Both the position numbers and the translations under genes were made by a program. Below, in pieces: positions 8,048 through 16,761 of a stretch of DNA of 39,794 bases (position 1 is the stretch's first letter; each line of letters begins with the position of its first letter). Source of the DNA: Dehalococcoidia bacterium (GTDB taxonomy: Bacteria > Chloroflexota > Dehalococcoidia > DSTF01 > JACRBR01); NCBI GenBank assembly GCA_040902535.1, contig JBBDXD010000008.1:1-39794 (forward strand). The letters run 5' to 3'. The notes beneath the pieces were generated by a model. That model ran no database searches and had not been told where the DNA came from. It was given only the letters and a program-made list of their open reading frames with translations.

Positions 8048-9568
8048 ATGCATCTCACCATAGAACGGCACTCGCGCGCGCGCTACATGCTGAACGTAGC
8101 ACAGAGACTGAATCGAGGCACATTGGCGAACTTCGGCGAACTCACCGTCAGTGATGGCGTGCTGCGGGCCCTGCAGGACATGGGGTTCGAGGAGCCGACG
8201 CCCGTCCAGGTCCGCGCGATCCCCCACCTCATGGATCGGCGCGATGTCGTCGCCCAGGCGCTTACCGGCACCGGCAAGACCGCCGCGTTCGGCATCCCGC
8301 TCGTCGAGTCGATCGATACGGCGCGCGACGTGCCGCAGGCCGTTGTGTTGACGCCGACGCGCGAACTCGCCGTGCAGGTCGCGGAGCACCTCACGCGCCT
8401 TGGCCGATATCGACGCCTCCGGCTCCTGCCCATCTACGGAGGACAGCCCATCTCCCGCCAACTGGCGGCGCTCCGGCGCGGCGTTCACGCGATCGTCGCG
8501 ACGCCCGGCAGGCTCATGGACCACATGCGGCGCGGCACTGTCGATCTCAGCGCCGTCGGCATGCTCGTGCTCGATGAGGCGGATCAGATGCTGCAGATGG
8601 GATTCCAGGAGGATGTCGAGTACATCCTCGAGCACCTGCCGCAAGCTCACGTCACCGCGTTGTTCTCGGCCACGATGCCCAAGCCGATCCTGGACATCGT
8701 GCATCGCTATATGCGCGCTCCGGAAGTCATCCTCCTCAGCAAGCCGAAGGCGCTCACGGCGCCGGAAATTGACCAGTCGTTCTATATCGTCCCGTACCCC
8801 CAGAAGTTCGACGCCCTCGGCCGCGTGCTGGATGCGCGGCAACCGGACCGCACGCTCGTCTTCTGCGCGACGAAGCGCACGGTCGATGAAGTGGCGGACC
8901 GGCTGCAGGCGCGCGGCTACAACGCCGACGCCATCCACAGCGACATCAGCCAGGCAATGCGCGAAAAGGTCCTGCGCAGCTTCCGCGATGGCAACACCGA
9001 CGTGCTCGTCGCGACCGATGTCGCGGCGCGCGGCCTCGATATCACGGACGTCACGTTGGTCCTGAACTTCGATATCCCGCCGGACCCCGAGTACTACGTC
9101 CATCGCATCGGCCGCACCGGGCGTGTCGGACGGCATGGAGAGGCGATCACGTTCGTGAATCCGCGCGAGATGCGCGAACTCAAGGCCATCGAGCGTGTTA
9201 CCGGAGCCCACATCCGGCGCGGGGAGGTGCCGACGGCGCTCGATGCCGAAGAGCGGGAGTTCCAGGTCCTTTCAGAGCGGCTCCTGGACGTCCTCGGCAA
9301 GAACGAGTGGGGAAGGTTTCGCGCGGTCGTCGACCTGTTGGCCGACGACTATGACTCGATGGACGTGGCGGCGGCGGCCATTTCGCTCGCCGCGCGCCCT
9401 CGCGCCGCAACCAAGGCTCGTGCTAAGCCTGCGCCGGAGCCCGCGGCTCCTCCCCCGGCCCGTGCCGCCCGCCCGAAGCGGCACGCTGAGCCGAAGCCCA
9501 AACCTCGACCGAAGAACAGGCGCTCCGCCCCGCCTCGTCACGCCGCTGCCCGCGGACGCCGTACCTGA
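8048..9568 (+). CDS. DEAD-box ATP-dependent RNA helicase
   Basis: 506 residues. All helicase motifs are visible in order: Q motif (FEEPTPVQVRAIP), motif I ALTGTGKT, Ia PTRELAVQV, Ib TPGRLMD, II LDEADQML, III SAT, IV LVFCATK, V ATDVAARGLDI and VI HRIGRTGR. A short DbpA/RNA-binding-like segment follows, then a ~70-residue Ala/Pro/Lys/Arg-rich basic tail likely to bind RNA. It probably remodels ribosomal or messenger RNA in the cytoplasm. The start is uncertain: ATG 8048 and 8087 lack a Shine-Dalgarno, while TTG 8123 has GAGG four bases upstream. A TACACT at 8025-8030 could be the -10. Confidence 0.95.
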   Translation: MHLTIERHSRARYMLNVAQRLNRGTLANFGELTVSDGVLRALQDMGFEEPTPVQVRAIPHLMDRRDVVAQALTGTGKTAAFGIPLVESIDTARDVPQAVVLTPTRELAVQVAEHLTRLGRYRRLRLLPIYGGQPISRQLAALRRGVHAIVATPGRLMDHMRRGTVDLSAVGMLVLDEADQMLQMGFQEDVEYILEHLPQAHVTALFSATMPKPILDIVHRYMRAPEVILLSKPKALTAPEIDQSFYIVPYPQKFDALGRVLDARQPDRTLVFCATKRTVDEVADRLQARGYNADAIHSDISQAMREKVLRSFRDGNTDVLVATDVAARGLDITDVTLVLNFDIPPDPEYYVHRIGRTGRVGRHGEAITFVNPREMRELKAIERVTGAHIRRGEVPTALDAEEREFQVLSERLLDVLGKNEWGRFRAVVDLLADDYDSMDVAAAAISLAARPRAATKARAKPAPEPAAPPPARAARPKRHAEPKPKPRPKNRRSAPPRHAAARGRRT

Positions 9569-9611
9569 TGCCTCGCGCGAGACCGTAGCGGGCCAATCGC
9601 TAGCATGTCCT

Positions 9612-10348
9612 ATGCCAGATATGCCACGCGACGCCGGCGAAATCGTCGTCGTCCATACGTCCGACCTCCATCTCGGCACGCACGGTGAGCGCGATGACCT
9701 CGATGTTCTCCGCCGCGTACTGACCACCGCGGCGCAGGCCGCCGCCGATGCGCTTCTGCTGGCGGGTGACATCTTCGATACCAACCGCCTGCCCATCACC
9801 GTCATCGATAGCGTGGCGCGCTTGCTCGCCGACGCATCGCTGCCCGTTGTCGTCCTGACGGGCAATCACGATCCTGCCACCGCCGACTCGGCGTATCGGA
9901 AGGGCGGTCTCGCTGATCCGCCCAACGTCCACGTGCTGGGCGTCACCTGCGAAGATAGCGTCGTCCTGGAGCACATTTCCCTCGAGATCTGCGGCACGCC
10001 GCACACGGATTATGTCGATATGTCGCCCATCAGTACGCCCTCGACCCGCGCCGCCCGGCACCAGATCGTCATGGCGCACGGTCACTTCGTCCGCAGCGCC
10101 TATGACTTGCATCGCAGTTGGCTCGTCCACGATGCCGACCTGGAGGCCACCGGCGCCGACTACGTCGCGCTTGGACACTGGAGGTCGCCGAGCGCGTGGG
10201 CTCGGGCGCGGTGGAAGCGCATTACTCCGGCTCGCCGCACCGCGCCGGCAGCGTGAACGTCGTAAGGCTCAACGGCAGCGTCCCCGCCGTCGCCCGCATG
10301 TCCGTCAGGCGCGAAGATGTCGAGCTTCGCCAGCGCGAGAATCGCTGA
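9612..10348 (+). pseudogene. SbcD/Mre11-like metallophosphoesterase, frameshifted
   Basis: The ATG 9612 frame contains the calcineurin-like phosphoesterase motifs SDLHLG, GDIFD, GNHD and MAHGHF, as in DNA-repair exonuclease subunit D and related phosphodiesterases. At about 10180-10185, just after ALGHW, the frame is lost. The correct continuation is one frame over: VAERVGSGAVEAHYSG, then GSPHRAGSVNVVRLNG, ending at TGA 10348. Restoring one base gives a continuous ~245-residue protein. Either the gene is a recent pseudogene or this is a one-base assembly error. No SbcC partner is present. Confidence 0.8.
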
Positions 10349-10478
10349 CGCGAGAGTGCCGCCTTCCGGCCGGCGAACCTCGCTGCTACCCGTTTGTCAC
10401 ATCTTCTGCGATCTCATGATCGCGCATGTTCGGCAGTCGCCGCGATCATGCGTACAGGCAGGTAGGCAGGAGGACACC

Positions 10479-10748
10479 ATGGTCGCACAGCGCACCGAAG
10501 GCGAAGGAGCCGAAGCCGAGCACACCCACGAAGACCGCATGCACGCGCACGACCACTATCACGTCTCGCATCACCACGGCGGCGGCATGATGTCTGAGTG
10601 GAAGCACCGCACGTACTGGCACACGCACGACCACAACCACAACGAACTGACACACAGCCACGATTACAGCTCCGGCCAGGAAGAGGCCGAGCACGGCAAG
10701 GAAGCCCACATTCACGACCACGCCGCCCCGACGAAGTCGCCGGCCTAG
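10479..10748 (+). CDS. Small histidine-rich protein, putative metal binder
   Basis: 89 residues with a strong ribosome site (AGGAGG before ATG 10479). About 20 residues are His, arranged as H-x-H and HHH runs (HAHDHYHVSHHHGGG, HTHDHNHNE, HIHDH), with many Asp and Glu. No signal peptide or membrane span is visible, so it should be cytoplasmic. The composition resembles nickel, zinc or cobalt storage proteins and His-rich metallochaperones, but no family domain is recognisable and no metal transporter or hydrogenase/urease gene is adjacent. Metal buffering is an inference from composition. Confidence 0.75.
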   Translation: MVAQRTEGEGAEAEHTHEDRMHAHDHYHVSHHHGGGMMSEWKHRTYWHTHDHNHNELTHSHDYSSGQEEAEHGKEAHIHDHAAPTKSPA

Positions 10749-10937
10749 CGCTCGTCGAAGACCGACCCCCGCCGCGCTGGCTCCGGAATCTCGTAACGGG
10801 CGTTGGGACCGCCAGGGTCTCGAATGTAGCGCTGGTAGCGCCGTTCATGTTTGACCGCCCCGCCGCCCACATGTCTTCGGGCTACGACGGCGTTCCCGGC
10901 GCGTGCCCGGTCAGACGCTCCCTGCTAGCATGGATCC

Positions 10938-12320
10938 ATGGACCCACGCATCCAGTACGCCACCAGCTCTGACGGTGTAAGTCTCGCTTACTGGACCCTC
11001 GGCGATGGGCCGGCGCTCGTGAACCCGCCGCCCGCCAGTCCGTGGAGCCACGCACAGATGGAGTGGCAGATCCCCGAATGGCGCCACTGGTATGAGCACC
11101 TCATCCGCGACCTCAAAGTCGTCCGCTACGACAACAGGGGCGCCGGTCTGTCCGACCGCGACGCCGACGACTGCTCTCTCGAGTCCAACGTGCGCGATCT
11201 CGAAGCCATCGTGGACACGCTCGGTCTGCAGCGGTTCGCGCTCTTCGGGATCTACTACGCCAGCACTGCGGCGATTGCGTACGCGGCCCGGCATCCAGAA
11301 CGCGTAACTCATCTCATCCTTTGGTGCGGTTTCGCCCGCCAGGAAGATGCGCAGGCGACCGGCACGAACGATGCCCTGCGCGCCCTCCTCGATGTCGATT
11401 GGACGCTCTTCACGGAGACACTCGCTCACAGCGTGTTCGGCTGGTCGCAGGGAGCGCCCGCGCACCGCTTTGCGGAATACATGCGCGCCAGCACGACGCC
11501 GGAGATGGTCCGTAAGACCTGGATGTCGAACGAAGGTCTCGACCTGCTCGGCGAACTCCCGAAGATCCAGGCGCCGACGCTCGTGATGCACCGGCGCCAG
11601 TTTCCCTTCATCAAACTCGAGACGGCGCGCGACCTCGCGGCGCGTATCTCTAATTCGGAACTCGTCGTGTTCGAGGGCGACTCCGTGTCACCGTATCTCG
11701 ACGATATGGAAGACGTGATGTCGACCATTCTCGACTTCATGGGCGTCACCTCCGATGGCGCCCGCACCCACGTCGCCGAGCGCAGCAGCAGGTCTGCCTC
11801 CAGCGTCGGGTTCCGCACGATCATGTTCACCGACATGGAGGGCTCTACAGAGGCCACGCAGCGTCTTGGCGATGCTCAGGCGCAGTCGATGGTCCGGCGT
11901 CACAACGAGATCGTTCGGGACGCGCTCCATGCCTATGGCGGTACCGAGGTGAAACACACCGGCGATGGCATCATGTCGTCATTCCCGTCGTCGTCGCTCG
12001 CCGTCGAGTGTGCCGTCGCCATTCAACGGGCCATCGAGGCGCACTCCCAATCGCACCCCGACGAGGCGATCCGCGTGCGTATCGGCCTCAACGCCGGTGA
12101 GCCCGTCGCGGAGGGCGACGACCTCTTCGGCACCGCCGTACAGCTGGCATCGCGCATCTGCAGTCGCGCCGAGCCGCGCCAGGTGCTCGTGTCCGATGTC
12201 GTGCGACAACTCGTCGCCGGCAAGGGCTTTTTGTTCGGCGACCGTGGCGAGACCGAACTGCGTGGCTTCGAGGACCCCGTGCGCATCTTTGAGGTGCGCT
12301 GGCAGGATCAAAACTCCTAG
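10938..12320 (+). CDS. Class III nucleotide cyclase fused to a degenerate alpha/beta-hydrolase domain (paralogue 2)
   Basis: 460 residues with the architecture of the gene at 2360: alpha/beta-hydrolase fold (~1-275) then class III cyclase (~290-455). The nucleophile elbow reads LFGIYYAS, with Tyr106 at the Ser position. The usual Asp strand is MHRRQFPFI and the C-terminal His is missing (FEGDSVSPY), so all three catalytic residues appear lost. The cyclase keeps both metal Asp residues (FTDMEG, HTGDGI) and Lys in EVKHTGDG; GTAVQLASRIC has Gln for Asn, a common bacterial variant. TAGCAT at 10926-10931, six bases before the ATG, suggests a leaderless transcript. Inferred role: ligand-controlled cyclic nucleotide synthesis. 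Confidence 0.88.
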   Translation: MDPRIQYATSSDGVSLAYWTLGDGPALVNPPPASPWSHAQMEWQIPEWRHWYEHLIRDLKVVRYDNRGAGLSDRDADDCSLESNVRDLEAIVDTLGLQRFALFGIYYASTAAIAYAARHPERVTHLILWCGFARQEDAQATGTNDALRALLDVDWTLFTETLAHSVFGWSQGAPAHRFAEYMRASTTPEMVRKTWMSNEGLDLLGELPKIQAPTLVMHRRQFPFIKLETARDLAARISNSELVVFEGDSVSPYLDDMEDVMSTILDFMGVTSDGARTHVAERSSRSASSVGFRTIMFTDMEGSTEATQRLGDAQAQSMVRRHNEIVRDALHAYGGTEVKHTGDGIMSSFPSSSLAVECAVAIQRAIEAHSQSHPDEAIRVRIGLNAGEPVAEGDDLFGTAVQLASRICSRAEPRQVLVSDVVRQLVAGKGFLFGDRGETELRGFEDPVRIFEVRWQDQNS

Positions 12321-12334
12321 CGAGGACGTCCGCC

Positions 12335-13978
12335 ATCAGCGCAGATAGTACGCCTCAGCGCGTCTTCGACCTCATCGTCCGCGGCGGCACGCTCTACGAC
12401 GGTAGCGGCGGCGAAGGCTACGACGCCGATATCGGTATCGTCGGCGATCGCATTGAAGCGATCGGCAATCTCACTGAAACGCGGTCCGCCGAAACGATCG
12501 ACGCAACGTCGATGGCCGTCGCGCCCGGCTTCATCAACATGCTCAGCCACTCCTACATGAGCATCCTGCAAGATCCCCGCTCCCTCGGTGAGCTGAAACA
12601 GGGCGTCACGCTGCAGATCTTCGGCGAAGGCACATCGATGGGCCCGCTGACCCCCGATATGCACCGCCGCATGCAGAAGGGCATGCACGAAGATTCGCTT
12701 CCGGTCGACATTCCGTGGCGCACGCTCGCCGAATACCTTGCCCACGTCGAACAGGTCGGCATCTCGCAGAACGTCGCGTCCTACATCGGCGCCACGACAC
12801 TGCGCCAGTACGCCGTCGGCGCCGAAGACCGCCCCGCGACGACCGCCGAACTGGACGTCATGCGTGGCCTCGTCCGCGACGAGATGTCCGCGGGCGCGCT
12901 CGGCATCGGTTCGTCGCTGATCTATCCGCCGGCGTTCTTCGCTTCCACCGAAGAGCTCGTGGAGCTGTGCAAGGCGGCCGCGCCCTATGGCGGCAAGTAC
13001 ATCTCACACATGCGCAGCGAGGGCGACGCTCTCATCGAAGCAGTCGAAGAACTCATGCGTATCATGCGCGAGGGCGGTGTCCCCGCGGAGATCTATCACC
13101 TGAAGGCCGCTGGCCGCCCGAACTGGCACAAGCTGGATCAAGTGATCGACATGGTGCAGCGCGCCCGCGCGGAAGGCGAGCCAATTACCGCCGATATGTA
13201 CCTCTACAACGCAGGCGCCACGGGACTCTCGAACTGCATCCCGCCCAAGTACCACGATGGCGGCTCCGGCAAACTCCTCGATCGCCTTGAAGACGCGACA
13301 GTACGCAAGCAGATCCACGACGACATCGCTAACTCGCACGAAGGCTGGGAGAACCTCTACGCGCGGGTCGGCGGACCGTCCGGCGTGCTGATCCTCAGCG
13401 TCCGCAAGGACGAGAATCGTCAGTACCAGGGCAAGACCATGGACGTCATCGCGCGGATGATGAACATCGACGATCCGATCGATGCCTTGATCGAACTCGT
13501 ACGGCGCGACCGCTCCCGCATCACGACGGCATATTTCATGATGTCGGAGGAGAACATCCGCAAGGAAGTACAGCTTCCGTGGGTGGCGTTCGGCTCGGAC
13601 TCACCGTCGTGGGCCGCCGAGGGAGAGTTCCTCAAGGCATCGACGCATCCGCGCGCCTACGGCAACTTCGCTCGCCTGCTCGGCACGTACGTCCGCGACG
13701 AGCATCTCGTCTCGCTGCCCGAGGCGGTCCGCCGCCTCACGCGCTTCCCCGCCGACAACCTCGGACTCGCCGGCCGCGGGCGCATCGAACGCGGCTTCTT
13801 CGCCGATGTCGTTGTATTCGACCCGGCAACGATCGGCGACCGCGCGACGTACGAGGAACCACATCAATACGCGGTCGGCGTCCGCGATGTCATCGTGAAC
13901 GGACATCCCACCTTGCGAGATGGCGAACACAGCGGCGCGTTCCCCGGCCGCGCCGTCTACGGCCCCGGCAAACAGTAA
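12335..13978 (+). CDS. D-aminoacylase-like amidohydrolase without a standard start codon
   Basis: The reading frame begins just after the upstream cyclase and matches N-acyl-D-amino-acid deacylases from its first residues: DLIVRGGTLYDGSGGEGYDA, then VAPGFINMLSH. Later parts include ISHMRSEGD, YHLKAAGRPNWHKLD, GSDSPSWAAEG, THPRAYGNFARLLG and the C-terminal ADVVVFDP. The usual metal HxH after PGF is changed to NMLSHSY, a variant I recall in one subgroup. In this frame no ATG, GTG or TTG occurs between the upstream stop (12290) and ATG 12512, which would delete the first beta domain. GAGG at 12321-12324 points to ATC 12335 as the place where a start is expected. Length from there is ~547 residues, normal for the family. 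Confidence 0.85.
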   Translation: MSADSTPQRVFDLIVRGGTLYDGSGGEGYDADIGIVGDRIEAIGNLTETRSAETIDATSMAVAPGFINMLSHSYMSILQDPRSLGELKQGVTLQIFGEGTSMGPLTPDMHRRMQKGMHEDSLPVDIPWRTLAEYLAHVEQVGISQNVASYIGATTLRQYAVGAEDRPATTAELDVMRGLVRDEMSAGALGIGSSLIYPPAFFASTEELVELCKAAAPYGGKYISHMRSEGDALIEAVEELMRIMREGGVPAEIYHLKAAGRPNWHKLDQVIDMVQRARAEGEPITADMYLYNAGATGLSNCIPPKYHDGGSGKLLDRLEDATVRKQIHDDIANSHEGWENLYARVGGPSGVLILSVRKDENRQYQGKTMDVIARMMNIDDPIDALIELVRRDRSRITTAYFMMSEENIRKEVQLPWVAFGSDSPSWAAEGEFLKASTHPRAYGNFARLLGTYVRDEHLVSLPEAVRRLTRFPADNLGLAGRGRIERGFFADVVVFDPATIGDRATYEEPHQYAVGVRDVIVNGHPTLRDGEHSGAFPGRAVYGPGKQ

Positions 13979-14004
13979 GTCGGCCGGAAGGCAGGAGTCG
14001 CAAT

Positions 14005-14166
14005 TTGAAGCTCAGCCCGGCCGATCTCGCCCGTATGCGCGGCAAGACGCAGGAACTTGTCGACAAGCACCACCTGCCCGGCATCGCGCACGGGCGTGTG
14101 ACGGCGCTCCGCTTCGACGACTGCGCCATGCTCCGAAAGAACCCGACGATCGAACCATGGGCGTGA
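14005..14166 (+). pseudogene. Possible N-terminal remnant of a serine hydrolase (beta-lactamase family)
   Basis: A TTG at 14005, with AGGAG about eight bases upstream, starts a 53-residue frame: LKLSPADLARMRGKTQELVD then KHHLPGIAHG. This resembles the first ~30 residues of class C beta-lactamase-type serine hydrolases. The following residues (RVTALRFDDCAML) no longer fit, and no SxxK or YxN motif follows. I read it as a truncated remnant; a genuine small protein is the alternative. Confidence 0.35.
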
Positions 14167-14191
14167 CCGACCCCGTTCCCTGACGCTGCAC

Positions 14192-14446
14192 TCACGCCAG
14201 CCCTTCGATCTCGCACTCACGGACCACGCAGACGCAAGCGCAGCCGTCGTGCTCCACACGCAGGGCGTACGCAGCGCCACCCTCGACCCAGCAGCACTCC
14301 ATCACCACGCCGATCGTCCACGGTGGCAGACAGGCCGGATCGACCCGCGCCCCGCGTTCGATGTTGTGCGTCTCGGCGCCCGCCAATTCGGCGACCACCT
14401 CATCGCCGGGCGAGTACTGGTGCCGAATCTTTGTAGTTGCGTGCAT
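14192..14446 (-). CDS. Small Cys-containing protein divergent from the WYL regulator
   Basis: 84 residues; ATG 14446 is preceded by GGGAGG at good spacing. The sequence begins MHATTKIRHQYSPGDEVVAE and has Val-rich strands consistent with a small beta barrel. Cys pairs occur in MECCW and GCACVC, plus one in RECE. No signal peptide is seen. It is transcribed divergently from the WYL regulator, about 90 bp away, so it may be a target of that regulator. Family not recognised. Confidence 0.55.
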   Translation of the reverse strand: MHATTKIRHQYSPGDEVVAELAGAETHNIERGARVDPACLPPWTIGVVMECCWVEGGAAYALRVEHDGCACVCVVRECEIEGLA

Positions 14447-14545
14447 TCCCGCCTCCCGGGCAAAGATAGGCGCTGGCGGCGACAGATCGTGTCGCTCCTT
14501 GACACAATTTCCGCGCAGTTCGCGTCGGGAAGTAGCATGGACGTC

Positions 14546-15586
14546 ATGAATCCCCAGCGGCGCTCTGTGCGCCTTGCGAAAATCCTCGAGTTGCTGCGCG
14601 GTCGCAAGGCCGGCTACACGGCGCGTGAACTCGCGGACATCACCGGCCGCAACATCCGGACGATTCAGCGGGACATCAATGTGCTGCAGTCGGAGATGGG
14701 CGAACCGCTCATGGAGGATCGCGGCCGGTACGCGCTGCTCCGCGAAGAGCGGCTCTCGCCCCTCGAACTGACCCTCCAGCAGGCGCGCGCGCTCTTTATC
14801 GCCACGCGCCTCTTCCTCCGTTACAGCGACGAGGGCGACCCGTTTGCCGCCGAGGCGCTCCGCAAGGTCGCGCAGATCATGCCGCAACGCGTGCGCGAAC
14901 TCGTCCGCGCCGCCGCCGAGACCGTCGCCTCCCGGTCGTTCGATGCGGAGTTCGCCCGCCACATGACGACCGTCACCGAAGCGTGGTCACGCCAACGCGT
15001 GCTCAAACTCAGCTATCGGTCGGCCGGAAGGCAGCGGCCTCGCGAGGTGATCGTGGAGCCATACTTCATCGAGCCCAGCGCCGCCGGCTTCGCCACCTAC
15101 CTGATCGCCTACTCCCGCACGCACGAGAGCATGCGCACCTTCAAGGTGGAGCGCATCGTCTCCGCCGAGATGCTGCCGCAGGCGTTCGCCGTCCCCGACG
15201 ACTTCGACATCGATGCGTTGCTGTCGTCGGCATGGGGCATCATCTGGGGCGAAGGGAAGACCGTCGAGCTGCAATTCTCCCCGGACGTCGCGTGGCGCGT
15301 GAGGGAAACGCGCTGGCACCCCACCCAGTCCGTCGAAGATCTGCCCGGTGGCGGTGTCCTGCTCACCATGACGGTCGCCGGCATGATGGAAGTCGGCCGC
15401 TGGGTGCGTAGCTGGGGCGATAAGTGCCAGGTGCTGGCGCCACCCGAACTGCGCGCCGAACTGCGGGAGGAAGCTCTGCGCCTCGCGCGTCAGTACGCCA
15501 GCCCCGCGAGGCCCGCCCCGCGCAAGCGCACAACCTCCCGCCAGCCGGCAGCGGCATCGAAAGGGCAAGCGCGCCTCGGGGCCTGA
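14546..15586 (+). CDS. WYL-domain transcriptional regulator
   Basis: About 346 residues. The N-terminal helix-turn-helix (SVRLAKILELLRGRKAGYTA, RELADITGRNIRTIQRDINVL) is followed by a WYL domain (RQRPREVIVEPYFIEP, TYLIAYSRTHESMRTFKVER) and a C-terminal WCX-type extension (VRETRWHPTQSVEDLPGGGV). Such proteins bind DNA as dimers, and the WYL domain senses nucleic-acid or nucleotide ligands. ATG 14546 lies seven bases after TAGCAT (14533-14538), suggesting a leaderless start; ATG 14537 is the alternative. TTGACA at 14499 is too far for a standard spacer. The C-terminal tail is Arg/Pro-rich. Confidence 0.9.
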   Translation: MNPQRRSVRLAKILELLRGRKAGYTARELADITGRNIRTIQRDINVLQSEMGEPLMEDRGRYALLREERLSPLELTLQQARALFIATRLFLRYSDEGDPFAAEALRKVAQIMPQRVRELVRAAAETVASRSFDAEFARHMTTVTEAWSRQRVLKLSYRSAGRQRPREVIVEPYFIEPSAAGFATYLIAYSRTHESMRTFKVERIVSAEMLPQAFAVPDDFDIDALLSSAWGIIWGEGKTVELQFSPDVAWRVRETRWHPTQSVEDLPGGGVLLTMTVAGMMEVGRWVRSWGDKCQVLAPPELRAELREEALRLARQYASPARPAPRKRTTSRQPAAASKGQARLGA

Positions 15587-15635
15587 CCTTTTGCCCTCGT
15601 CAAATCTCGACGTTACCCGAGTCGTGGCATGAGCG

Positions 15636-16685
15636 CTATCGAGGCAGCCGTCCCGCGACCGGCGGCAAAACGGGAAACGCACCGTGAGGCTCCGTCTGGT
15701 ACCAGTACGCCGTGCTCGAGTAGTCGTTTGACAGGTCGTTGGCGTGACCGTGCTCGATCGTCACCTTGATCGACTCACGAAAGTGAATCGGATCTTCGAT
15801 GTGCCAGCGGTACATCGAGTTCTTGCCGGACCACGGCCAGTCGGCGCTGCCCGAGTACACAGGCAGCCCGTAATACGGCGTGTGGAACGCCCGCGTCGGC
15901 GACCACGCCGTACCGAAGTAGTCCTCGGTGCCGGTGCCGCGCAGCCGCAGTTCGCCATCGATCCAGATCATGTCGTCGCCTTCGCCGTACCAGTCGTTCT
16001 GTTGCCGCTCGAACACATCGACGTTGAGGTTGCATCCTGCGTAGTGCCCCCGCCCGGTCGCTTCCAGGATCACGTAATTCCCTGCGCCCTCCAGGTTCGG
16101 ACGCTTCCAGAACTCTTCGCGTTCGCGATTCCCGTGCGGTTCGCCCTTCGCTCCCCAGCCGTCGGTCGGGTTCTCGCGCCGCCACTGCGCGTGGAACAGG
16201 GCAATGTCGTCGACGCGACGTTCGTACGTCTCGTAGTCGACGTAGAAGTAGCAAACAAGCGGCTTGTCGCCGTCATTCGCGATCTCGATGCGCCCGCCGT
16301 CGTTAAACGGCATCGGGAAGAAGCAGTTGAATCCGCGACCGCTCCGCGGACTCATCGCAAGGGGTAGCGACCAGTACTCCGGCGTGATGCCGTGCCCGAC
16401 GCCGAAGAAGTCCCCCGTCGGCACCTCGACGCACGGCGTCGATGCGCCGTCCCACCACATGCGGAGCACGCTGCGGCGTGGATACCGCACTTCCGGCGAA
16501 GCCAGCGTCAGCCATACGTGCCGGACGCAGCCAGGGCCGCTCATCTCAGCCATCAGGTGACGGTCGCCGGGCAGAATCGTCACGTAGTCGGCATTGCCGC
16601 CGGTCCGGTCCCACGAAGAGCTTCGCGCGCTCCGCGCATCGCGTAGCCGCGTCAACCCATTCAGTCCGCCAGAGCTGATCGTCAT
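15636..16685 (-). CDS. DUF2961 / glycoside hydrolase family 172 protein
   Basis: 349 residues from ATG 16685 (AAGGG upstream). Family hallmarks are GPGCVRHVWLT, the segment VLRMWWDG, VEVPTGDFFGVGHG, FPMPFNDGGRIEI, GEGDDMIWIDGE, RGTGTEDYFGTAWSP and WHIEDPIHFRESIKVTIEHG. DUF2961 proteins were reclassified as GH172, which includes fructofuranosidase/difructose-anhydride enzymes and D-arabinofuranosidases. The conserved acidic residue in TEDYFG is a likely active-site component. There is no signal peptide, so it appears intracellular, unlike some extracellular members. Length is typical of a full-length domain. The exact sugar substrate cannot be told; no transporter or other sugar gene is adjacent. 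Confidence 0.88.
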   Translation of the reverse strand: MTISSGGLNGLTRLRDARSARSSSWDRTGGNADYVTILPGDRHLMAEMSGPGCVRHVWLTLASPEVRYPRRSVLRMWWDGASTPCVEVPTGDFFGVGHGITPEYWSLPLAMSPRSGRGFNCFFPMPFNDGGRIEIANDGDKPLVCYFYVDYETYERRVDDIALFHAQWRRENPTDGWGAKGEPHGNREREEFWKRPNLEGAGNYVILEATGRGHYAGCNLNVDVFERQQNDWYGEGDDMIWIDGELRLRGTGTEDYFGTAWSPTRAFHTPYYGLPVYSGSADWPWSGKNSMYRWHIEDPIHFRESIKVTIEHGHANDLSNDYSSTAYWYQTEPHGAFPVLPPVAGRLPR

Positions 16686-16761
16686 CGCCTGCCCTTTCTG
16701 TTGCGCTGGCGAGTATCGCCATGCTTATCATGAAAGGGCAGCTCGTTCGCGGCCGCGCCCC

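Noticed and set aside
14192-14962. A 256-residue minus-strand frame
   Set aside because: Only its last 84 residues have a good ribosome site and normal protein composition; the upstream part is the reverse shadow of the WYL regulator.
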